5,270 bases of DNA from Planctomycetes bacterium RBG_13_46_10 (GTDB lineage: Bacteria; Planctomycetota; Phycisphaerae; Sedimentisphaerales; Anaerobacaceae). The stretch spans positions 346 through 5,615 of the forward strand of contig MHYD01000084.1 in NCBI GenBank assembly GCA_001824645.1. The letters are read 5' to 3'. Of this stretch, positions 1-4,680 are shown in pieces (within the stretch, counting starts at the first letter, position 1; each line of letters starts with the position of its first letter). The position numbers and the translations under genes were made by a program. The notes under the pieces are model-generated. The model was not told the origin of the DNA and did not search any database. It saw only the letters and a program-made list of their open reading frames with translations.

Positions 1-66
1 TATCTGGGCAATAATGTCTTCGGCTTTGATAACGGGGTTTGCGATTATGACCCGCATAAGGCATGA
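1..66 (+). CDS. Possible C-terminal tail of a gene entering from the left edge
   Basis: The first reading frame is open from the window edge for 21 codons and stops at TGA 64-66. The peptide, YLGNNVFGFDNGVCDYDPHKA, has codon choices (GGC, GTC, TTC, AAC, CTG) like those of the certain genes here, so it could be the end of a real protein. I do not recognise a family, and so short an open stretch can arise by chance. It overlaps the 69-codon ORF at 14-223 in another frame, and at most one of the two is likely to be real in the shared part. Confidence 0.25.
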   Translation, partial: YLGNNVFGFDNGVCDYDPHKA

Positions 67-223
67 CACTCTAAAGCGGCTCATTGAGAGCTGCCCGCCA
101 GTTTTCTTCCCCACTGCTGCTATTTCCATATTGCCGGTGCAGATGGTGGCTTTCGGCGTATTGGGTTCGATTGCCGGCTATTGGGTAGCCGTCCGTTATG
201 ATTACTGGCGAAAACACCTATAA
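14..223 (+). CDS. Doubtful small hydrophobic ORF (69 aa)
   Basis: This ATG-to-TAA ORF encodes a peptide with a basic N-terminal half and a hydrophobic stretch at about residues 30-58, ending in a YDYWRKHL tail. It could be a single-pass membrane peptide. No ribosome binding site precedes the ATG at 14. An internal ATG at 47 has a GGGG run about nine bases upstream, which would give a 58-residue product. I recognise no family. T-rich frames often produce hydrophobic shadow peptides, and the ORF overlaps a competing open frame at 1-66. I list it only because nothing else explains this interval. Confidence 0.2.
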   Translation: MSSALITGFAIMTRIRHDTLKRLIESCPPVFFPTAAISILPVQMVAFGVLGSIAGYWVAVRYDYWRKHL

Positions 224-454
224 AAAGCGACAATTTGGCGAGTAGGTAAATTTAACACATCTTTTTTTTGAGCAGCTTCTCAACTGTAAGTCCATATCTT
301 GCAAATAGTTACATCTCGGCAGTCCCATAAATGGCCTCAATTGCCTATAACGAAAGCAAAATTGGTTGTTTAGGGTCTTGAAATTGGCCGAAAATATAGT
401 TGAGCCAGAAACGTTTAACCGGCAGAGGGGTGAACAGACAAACGGCTCTTTTCG

Positions 455-480
455 TAAATACTAATGAGACCAGCCGACCC
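455..480 (+). promoter_or_regulatory. Candidate sigma-28 (FliA)-type promoter for csrA
   Basis: TAAATACT (455-462) is followed after 10 bases by GCCGACCC (473-480). The FliA consensus is TAAAGTTT, then about 11 bases, then GCCGATAA. The TAAA and GCCGA cores match, but the spacer is one base short and the end of the -10 element is degenerate. It lies about 45 bases before the csrA start. csrA is often linked to flagellar genes in other bacteria, which makes the idea reasonable, but no flagellar gene is visible in this window. Confidence 0.2.
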
Positions 481-512
481 GCCGAAAGCGAGGTTTCGCC
501 AGGGCGGACAAA

Positions 513-516
513 AGGA
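513..516 (+). promoter_or_regulatory. csrA ribosome binding site overlapping an A-A-GGA motif
   Basis: AGGA sits seven bases before the ATG at 524, which selects that codon over the in-frame ATG at 464. The site lies within AAGGA (512-516), which fits the ANGGA core bound by CsrA. A second GGA is at 506-508. CsrA is known to repress its own translation in E. coli by binding its leader, so self-regulation is plausible here but unproven. Confidence 0.6.
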
Positions 517-523
517 ATTGAAA

Positions 524-718
524 ATGTTGGTTCTAAGCAGACAAAAAGATGAGTCGATTATGATTGGCGACAATGTCGAGATTACTATCGTTGATGTTCG
601 CGGAGACAAGGTACGTCTCGGCATAGCGGCCCCAAAGGAGATACCTGTTCATCGCAAGGAAGTATACGAGGCAATTCAGCGCGAAAAAAGCGAGCAAAAA
701 AAAGCTGAAAAGCAATAA
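524..718 (+). CDS. csrA: Carbon storage regulator CsrA (RNA-binding translational regulator)
   Basis: This 64-residue protein is a full-length CsrA/RsmA. The family forms a homodimer of interlocked beta strands that binds GGA motifs in mRNA leaders, usually repressing translation and in some cases stabilising the message. It commonly controls motility, carbon storage and biofilm genes. The sequence opens with MLVLSRQKDESIMIGD, has the GDKVRLGI core at residues 27-34, and continues APKEIPVHRKEVYEAIQ. Leu4 and Arg44, both important for RNA binding in E. coli CsrA, are present. The Lys/Glu-rich C-terminal tail is typical. The frame is open upstream to an ATG at 464, but the 20 extra residues are not part of the family and the AGGA site at 513-516 points to the ATG at 524. 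The gene stands alone on the plus strand, converging on the broken 3D gene with a 69-base gap. Confidence 0.96.
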   Translation: MLVLSRQKDESIMIGDNVEITIVDVRGDKVRLGIAAPKEIPVHRKEVYEAIQREKSEQKKAEKQ

Positions 719-787
719 GATTTGTTTCAGCTAACCTCAAATTTCGCACGCGATACTATCTGCAGCAGTGACCTTGACGGATGTATT

Positions 788-1097
788 CTATTTTATCCGA
801 GGCGCCATACGCACTTTAACATCAATATACTTAACGCCCCATTCCAAGGCCTCCTGAATATTTGCCGCAGCATTTCGGGCACGGGCAATAGGCCGTTACG
901 CGCATTCGTACGGTTTGCCATTCGCCTGATTGCACCGGTGCCGTTCTGAAATCAGCGACATTAGCCCTGAGCAATGTCATTTGTCCGCCGGCATCTGCAT
1001 AAACCACGCTGACAATAAAGGCAGGAACACAAATGATTGCCGTAAGCAAAATCATAGTGAAGAGACTATTCGAAATCTTAACTGCCGCTTTTCTCAA
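788..1097 (-). pseudogene. Broken 3D-domain (cell-wall associated) membrane protein, internal deletion
   Basis: The gene starts at TTG 1097-1095, eight bases after AAGGGG (1111-1106). An upstream GTG at 1106 overlaps that site and is less likely. The N-terminus has a membrane helix at about residues 14-33, a linker, then VRMRVTAYCPCPKCCGKYS (about residues 63-81). That is the opening of the 3D domain named for its three conserved aspartates, found in cell-wall binding or lytic proteins related to the MltA barrel. The frame then runs through a few unrelated residues to a stop at 833-831. In a different frame, positions 856-788 encode QEALEWGVKYIDVKV and a short tail ending in TAG, which matches the usual end of such domains. 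The roughly 50-60 residues expected between, including the aspartates, are absent. The simplest reading is an out-of-frame internal deletion. An assembly error at the junction (about 855-860) is the main alternative. Confidence 0.8.
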
Positions 1098-1105
1098 CAG
1101 GCACA

Positions 1106-1111
1106 CCCCTT
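1106..1111 (-). promoter_or_regulatory. Ribosome binding site choosing a TTG start for the 3D gene
   Basis: AAGGGG on the minus strand ends eight bases before TTG 1097-1095 and overlaps the GTG at 1106-1104. It therefore favours the TTG as the original start codon. Confidence 0.5.
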
Positions 1112-1181
1112 GCAGTCAAATTAATTGAATTCGCAGTAGTCGAAACTGCTTGAACATCTCCGTCCTTGAATTGTCAAAAGT

Positions 1182-1210
1182 ATTATAGCAGAACAACTTT
1201 GTTAATGCAA
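1182..1210 (-). promoter_or_regulatory. Sigma-70-type promoter for the 3D-domain gene
   Basis: On the minus strand, TTGCAT (1210-1205) is followed by a 17-base spacer and a perfect TATAAT (1187-1182). The -35 box matches only TTG of TTGACA, but the -10 box and spacing are ideal. Transcription would begin near 1175 and give a leader of about 75-80 bases before the TTG start. It lies beyond the mreC terminator, so the 3D gene appears to have been an independent unit. Confidence 0.55.
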
Positions 1211-1319
1211 TAAAAATAGCTGCAAAAAAGCCGATAACAGGCATTTGGGGAAGAAATGGGAGATTTTATAGGGCCATAGTTAAAAGTTTTTTTGTGCTTG
1301 CAGCTTTGGCATGCGCAAT

Positions 1320-1356
1320 AAAAAAGGGCCGCGAGTGCTCCAGCTTTCAGCCCTTT
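1320..1356 (-). terminator. Intrinsic terminator of the mreBC transcript
   Basis: Read on the minus strand, AAAGGGC (1356-1350) pairs with GCCCTTT (1329-1323). The stem is seven perfect pairs around a 20-base loop that can pair further, and it runs into TTTTTT (1325-1320). It begins 44 bases after the mreC stop. The T run is on the minus-strand side only, so it terminates leftward transcription. It closes the operon after mreC. Confidence 0.75.
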
Positions 1357-1400
1357 GGTCAAATAAATTTTGTCTGTGTTCTTCTTAAAAGCGCCTTAGT

Positions 1401-2237
1401 TTATATCTTTAGGTGCTCCGGCGGATTAATTATAATTACGGTTACATCATTCAGTCTTTCGATGTCACAGGCGGGTTTTACCGTTATGTCCCACAGCAGC
1501 GGATTTTCGTCGTTCCTTTTGCACTGTGACACTGTTCCTGCAATCATCGGCGAGTCCAGAAACCCCGGCTGCTTACAAGCGTAAACGTTGTCACCGACTT
1601 TAACTTTGTGCTTTGTAGATAGCAATCGCACTTTTACAGACTTTTTGCCGTTACCTTCGATTACTGTTTTCACCCCCCCTATCTCTACGGCCATATTAGA
1701 TGTGCCTTCGGTAATCAGCTCGGCCCTTGCGGTTCGCGGCGAAACAGCGGATATGGTGCCGATGATACTATTGTCGCCGAGGACAAATTGTCCCTTCTGC
1801 ACGCCGTCATTTTGGCCGCGGTTTATAATAAGCCCTTCGGCAGAAAGCGTAACTACGTCGGCAAACAGCAGCTTTGCGCCTTCCAGGGGACACCTGTTGC
1901 GCAGACCGGACAGAGATTCGACCTTTTGCCGTTCGCGGTTCAGCTCTTCTGTAATGTTTGCAAGGTGATTTTGAAGCTGGTCATACTTTATGCGGCTGGC
2001 AAATTCTTCGGTTTGTGATTGGGTGTGCGCTGAAAGAGAAATGTTTCTGCCGATGCTTAACGGCCCGCGAAAAATGTTGGCAAAAGCAAATTGAAATTTA
2101 TTTGTCAGATTCTGAGGTGCAAATAAAAAGATTAGCCCGCCTAATATGAACCAGGCAAACAGCATTCCCCTCGACAGAGGGCCCAAATGGGTCTTATCGC
2201 GAGCGGGAACCCGTACTCTAAACTTCCTATTTGCCAT
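1401..2237 (-). CDS. mreC: Rod shape-determining protein MreC
   Basis: This is a 278-residue MreC, close to the length of the Bacillus protein. MreC is a bitopic inner-membrane protein whose periplasmic part links the MreB cytoskeleton to the elongation-type peptidoglycan synthases (RodA/PBP2). A basic cytoplasmic N-terminus (residues 1-22) precedes a membrane helix at about 23-42. A coiled-coil, glutamine- and glutamate-rich region follows at about 72-113, then the beta-barrel domains at 121-270. Family signatures are INRGQNDGVQKG (138-149), IIGTISAVSP (158-167), GDNVYA (215-220) and the closing ITVKPACDIERLNDVTVII. The exported part contains four cysteines (116, 221, 239, 257), which is mildly unusual and would allow disulfides. 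The ATG lies 68 bases after mreB and has only weak Shine-Dalgarno similarity (GAG about nine bases away, AGGA 14 bases away in a hairpin loop). No mreD follows before the terminator. Confidence 0.93.
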   Translation of the reverse strand: MANRKFRVRVPARDKTHLGPLSRGMLFAWFILGGLIFLFAPQNLTNKFQFAFANIFRGPLSIGRNISLSAHTQSQTEEFASRIKYDQLQNHLANITEELNRERQKVESLSGLRNRCPLEGAKLLFADVVTLSAEGLIINRGQNDGVQKGQFVLGDNSIIGTISAVSPRTARAELITEGTSNMAVEIGGVKTVIEGNGKKSVKVRLLSTKHKVKVGDNVYACKQPGFLDSPMIAGTVSQCKRNDENPLLWDITVKPACDIERLNDVTVIIINPPEHLKI

Positions 2238-2240
2238 ACC

Positions 2241-2263
2241 AGTTACTCGTGTCCTGTGTAACT
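2241..2263 (-). promoter_or_regulatory. Hairpin with GGA loop directly before mreC
   Basis: On the minus strand, AGTTAC (2263-2258) and GTAACT (2246-2241) are perfect six-base inverted arms around an 11-base loop containing AGGA (2255-2252). The stem ends three bases before the mreC ATG. A GGA exposed in a hairpin loop next to a start codon is the classic layout of a CsrA site. However, the loop reads CAGGA, not ANGGA, so the match is partial. The same AGGA is the best Shine-Dalgarno-like sequence for mreC but is 14 bases away in linear distance. Confidence 0.3.
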
Positions 2264-2305
2264 ATCGAGACACAACTATATTTAATCTTTATTAGGCCGT
2301 ATTGT

Positions 2306-3358
2306 TCATTCCAATCCATTATCGCCGCAGTTCATTGTATCCTTCCACAATTCCAGGTTCTCAAGATACACGCTGGTGCCGCGGGCCACGCAGCTCATCG
2401 GGTCCTCCGCCCTTTCGACCTTCAGACCCGTTGCGTTTGCCAGCACGGCGTCCATTCCTCTCAGCAGCGAGCTGCCGCCGCAGATACACACACCGTTGTC
2501 TATTAAATCCGCCGCGAGCTCCGGCTCGGCCTTCTCTAAAGCGCGGGTAACTGCATCTATTATCGCTGAGATGGGTTCACGAAGTGCCTCGCGGATTTCC
2601 TCGCTTGTTACGATGACCTTTCTCGGCAGGCCCGAAATCGTGTCCCTGCCGGCAATCTCCATCGTCAGTTCCTCTTTCAATGGGGCCACAGAACCGATTT
2701 GTATCTTTACTTTTTCGGCGCTCCTCTCACCAATGAGCAAATTGTAGGTCTTCTTCAGATGATTAATTATCGCCTCATCCATATCGTCGCCGCCGACGCG
2801 GATTGATTCAAAAGTTGCGATGTCCGCAAGACTTATGATTGCTATTTCTGTTGTTCCGCCCCCGATGTCGACAATCATTGAGGCCGTTGGATCGGTTATA
2901 GGCAGACCGGCCCCGATGGCAGCCGCCATCGGCTCGCTGACCAGATATACCTTGCGAGCTCCTGCACGCTCGCCGCTCTCGATAACCGCCCGCCGTTCGA
3001 CCGCTGTTATTCCGCTCGGTACGGCTATCACTACTCTTGGCCTGACCATACCGCTGCCGTTGCGCACTTTCTTTATGAAATATCCGAGCATCGCCTCTGT
3101 GATTTCGAAATCTCCGATTACGCCGCCTTTCATAGGTCTTATCGCGCTGATTGAGCCGGGCGTCTTGCCCAGCATATCACGGGCAACCAGGCCGACTGCC
3201 CCGCCGTTGTTGAGAACAACATTGGTTCCTTTGCGGACTGCAACTACAGAAGGTTCGTTGAGAACCACACCTCTGTCGCGCACGCAAACCAAAGTATTGC
3301 ACGTTCCGAGGTCAATGCCCATATCCGTGCTGAATCTTTCTAATACTGTGTCTAACAC
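2306..3358 (-). CDS. mreB: Rod shape-determining protein MreB (bacterial actin)
   Basis: This 350-residue protein is a complete MreB of normal length. MreB is an ATP-binding actin homologue that forms membrane-associated filaments guiding lateral peptidoglycan synthesis. Visible signatures are phosphate-1 (DLGTCNT, residues 16-22, then VVLNEPSVVA), RPMKGGVIGDFEIT (74-87), VIAVPSGITAVERRA (110-124), SEPMAAAIGAG (141-151, whose Glu142 corresponds to the catalytic glutamate), phosphate-2 DIGGGTTE (164-171), VGGDDMDEAI (188-197) and the adenosine motif CGGSSLLRG (293-301). Small departures are Cys20 where Ala is usual, and Ser in place of the third Gly of the adenosine motif. Neither looks disabling. 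The start is GTG 3358-3356, preceded by AAGGAG with a six-base gap. mreC follows 68 bases later and the two are surely one transcript. The amidase-like gene lies 298 bases upstream in the same direction with no clear terminator between, so co-transcription is possible. Confidence 0.97.
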   Translation of the reverse strand: MLDTVLERFSTDMGIDLGTCNTLVCVRDRGVVLNEPSVVAVRKGTNVVLNNGGAVGLVARDMLGKTPGSISAIRPMKGGVIGDFEITEAMLGYFIKKVRNGSGMVRPRVVIAVPSGITAVERRAVIESGERAGARKVYLVSEPMAAAIGAGLPITDPTASMIVDIGGGTTEIAIISLADIATFESIRVGGDDMDEAIINHLKKTYNLLIGERSAEKVKIQIGSVAPLKEELTMEIAGRDTISGLPRKVIVTSEEIREALREPISAIIDAVTRALEKAEPELAADLIDNGVCICGGSSLLRGMDAVLANATGLKVERAEDPMSCVARGTSVYLENLELWKDTMNCGDNGLE

Positions 3359-3656
3359 TTTAGACTCCTTTCTTGAATTTCACTTATCGGCCGACGTCAT
3401 ATGCCTGTTCAGATACCATCATATTTTCCTTTGTTTCATCATATTTTTGCTGTCGGTCATGTCGAAGTTGCCGTTCTTACCGATGTTGTCGGTTTTATCG
3501 AGTAACCGCTTTATGAGTGATTTGTCTTTCCACGTGTGCCTGTAGGATATTCCTAAATGTGGTATTTTTATAGGACTATTTGATTTTTTAGGTCTTATAA
3601 ATTAAATGGGGAATTAGAAATGCTTTGCGGCAGGACTCTGTATAGCCTCTTTATTA
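3359..3656. other. Gap between the amidase-like gene and mreB, with a coding-like stretch
   Basis: This 298-base gap holds the mreB ribosome binding site and no certain gene. On the minus strand, 3601-3419 is open for about 60 codons and ends in TGA. Within it the segment around 3528-3430 uses C-ending codons (GAC, ATC, AAC, GGC, TTC) much like the real genes and reads, for example, KSLIKRLLDKTDNIGKNG. The frame has no ATG, GTG or TTG until an internal ATG that would leave only 14 residues, so it is at best a remnant. No strong promoter for mreB and no intrinsic terminator for the upstream gene were found. Confidence 0.4.
3365..3370 (-). promoter_or_regulatory. Strong ribosome binding site selecting the GTG start of mreB
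   Basis: AAGGAG on the minus strand ends six bases before GTG 3358-3356. This fixes the unusual start codon, and the resulting N-terminus has normal MreB length. Confidence 0.8.
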
Positions 3657-4202
3657 CTACCAGCTATTGGGATAGTAAATGGACTGGGCTTGAATATTAA
3701 ATTTTCTGCGAAGCCCTTCTACCAGAGCTTCTCCCCTTTTTATTTGGAAATCAGTTGGAAGTGATTTATTACCGTCAGATATGACGCAAATGCATATGGT
3801 TCGGCTGGTGTCACCATGGCCTTGGTCTGATATAATCGACCACTGCATTTGCCATTTCTCCGTCGGCTGTATTTGACCGTCGGCGCCGCCGCGGCCGTTA
3901 CAGATAACAAAGTGACAGTTGATATCTCCCGGATTGGTCAGCCCATCGAGCGAGGCCAGTTGTTCTATATTGCCGGCTCTGGTGCCGCTGTAATAAATCT
4001 TGATGCTGTCCCAGCGGTCTGGAGACTGAACGGCTTGTGATTCGATGACTTTCTCAACGGGTTTGAGATGGTAATAGCTCGAAAGGCAAAATGCGCCGGC
4101 CGATGGCGGATTATCATCCAGCGCCATTAAAACCATTGTTCCAACCGTCATTGAAACCAGCAATGCTACGAAAACTTTTGCGTCCCTTGGCTGAACTGAC
4201 AT
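3657..4202 (-). CDS. Membrane-anchored amidase_2/PGRP-fold protein lacking catalytic residues
   Basis: This 181-residue protein has a short cytoplasmic N-terminus, one membrane helix (about residues 9-28) and an exported domain (about 63-176). The pattern of that domain matches the zinc N-acetylmuramoyl-L-alanine amidase (T7 lysozyme/PGRP) fold. IKIYYSGTRAGN (67-78) corresponds to the family's IVIHHSAT strand, CHFVICNGRGGADGQIQ (96-112) to YHFVI-NG-DG-I, ICICVISDGNKSLPT (136-150) to the IGICLVGDF strand, and VEGLRRKFNI to the last helix. Active enzymes of this family bind zinc through His, His and Cys and use a Tyr. Here the first His is Tyr70, the Tyr of YHF is Cys96, and the protein stops before the GH and CPG motifs that carry the last two ligands. 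It should not hydrolyse peptidoglycan, though it might bind it. The ATG has AGAGG seven bases upstream. It precedes mreB in the same direction. Family assignment is by pattern recognition only. Confidence 0.7.
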   Translation of the reverse strand: MSVQPRDAKVFVALLVSMTVGTMVLMALDDNPPSAGAFCLSSYYHLKPVEKVIESQAVQSPDRWDSIKIYYSGTRAGNIEQLASLDGLTNPGDINCHFVICNGRGGADGQIQPTEKWQMQWSIISDQGHGDTSRTICICVISDGNKSLPTDFQIKRGEALVEGLRRKFNIQAQSIYYPNSW

Positions 4203-4289
4203 AATTAAACCTCTGTTTATCGGAACTCCGTTTTGCGATGTATTAAGAAATATTGGCCTCCACCCGCCGAAGTTTTAAATTCCGCTTTT

Positions 4290-4312
4290 ACAATGAAAAT
4301 TAATATCATTGT
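4290..4312. promoter_or_regulatory. Inverted repeat resembling a Fur-family operator
   Basis: ACAATGA (4290-4296) and TCATTGT (4306-4312) are perfect seven-base arms around a nine-base AT spacer. The inner 15 bases, TGAAAAT-T-AATATCA (4294-4308), match the Fur 7-1-7 consensus TGATAAT-N-ATTATCA at 12 of 14 positions. It lies 88 bases upstream of the amidase-like gene. An AT-rich background makes chance palindromes more likely, and no Fur gene is in view. Confidence 0.35.
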
Positions 4313-4327
4313 TATTCGGTTTTGCAA
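4299..4327 (-). promoter_or_regulatory. Possible promoter for the amidase-like gene, overlapping the Fur-like box
   Basis: On the minus strand, TTGCAA (4327-4322) is followed after 17 bases by ATTAAT (4304-4299), each matching four of six consensus positions. The -10 box lies inside the inverted repeat, where a bound repressor would block transcription. This is a weak match in AT-rich DNA. Confidence 0.3.
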
Positions 4328-4680
4328 GAGAGCTACTTTACGTGGATTCGCTTTTTCCTCGCATACCTTTAGTATGTTCTCTGTTTGGCGTTTTTATAAG
4401 ACACCTTTGCCGGCATATCATTTATCCGCCCCATTAAATCATACAATATAAAACGTCCGAATGCCTAATAAGCTATGATAAATATGAACGCAGATTATGT
4501 TGATTTTGCAGCCGCTTATAACGCGGACCGTGGCTTTTGCAAATGATATAAACCTGCAACTCACCGCGCAGCCGGAAAATTTAATTTATGACTTGTTTTT
4601 GTCCCCCGAATATTGTCTAATATCTCTTTCAATTATCGGTAAACGTAATCAGATTAACAGTTTTTGTGAGGCAGACAGAA

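Larger units (their letters stand above)
224..523. other. Intergenic region and leader of csrA
   Basis: This AT-rich stretch has no convincing ORF. It contains a T8 run at 262-269 followed by a small inverted repeat (TTGAG/CTCAA, about 268-283). A possible flagellar-sigma-type promoter lies at 455-480, and a weak stem CGAAA/TTTCG with loop GCGAGG lies at about 484-499. The csrA ribosome binding site is at 513-516. No clear sigma-70 promoter with both boxes at normal spacing was found. Confidence 0.5.
4203..4680. other. Divergent intergenic region
   Basis: This AT-rich stretch separates the minus-strand amidase-like gene from the plus-strand corrinoid gene. It holds a Fur-like inverted repeat (4290-4312) overlapping a possible leftward promoter (4299-4327), and a small hairpin CATAC/GTATG with loop CTTTA (4362-4376). 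The corrinoid ribosome binding site GTGAGG is at 4666-4671. Open frames here (for example 4233-4451) do not look coding. I looked for a cobalamin riboswitch because of the downstream gene and saw no B12 box. No clear promoter for the corrinoid gene was found. Confidence 0.5.

Noticed and set aside
262..283. T8 run with TTGAG/CTCAA hairpin as a terminator
   Set aside because: The T run precedes the stem on the plus strand and reads as A on the minus strand, so neither orientation gives a stem followed by U residues.
780..802. CGGAT/ATCCG hairpin as a csrA terminator
   Set aside because: Only five pairs with a 12-base loop and no T run after it. Part of it lies inside the conserved end of the 3D-domain remnant.
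1225..1245. GCC/GGC stem followed by TTTTTT on the minus strand as a second mreC terminator
   Set aside because: Only three base pairs, too weak, and a better terminator already lies at 1320-1356.
2820..3545. Long 241-codon plus-strand ORF across mreB
   Set aside because: It is antisense to the unmistakable mreB coding sequence, has a low-complexity Ile/Pro/Ser/Thr-rich product, and lacks family signatures. It is a shadow frame.
3603..3656. In-frame TESC-RKAF sequence just after the stop of the amidase-like gene, recalling the T-x-CPG-x-x-F ligand motif
   Set aside because: It follows three consecutive stop codons (TAG TAA TAA), lacks the Pro-Gly, and has no GH motif at the right distance. 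Chance cannot be excluded, so I did not extend the gene as a pseudogene.
4233..4451. 72-codon plus-strand ORF in the divergent region
   Set aside because: No ribosome binding site, unlikely composition, and it spans the Fur-like box and several AT-rich hairpins. It appears non-coding.
4440..4680. Cobalamin riboswitch upstream of the corrinoid protein gene
   Set aside because: No B12-box-like sequence or supporting helices were found in the leader.
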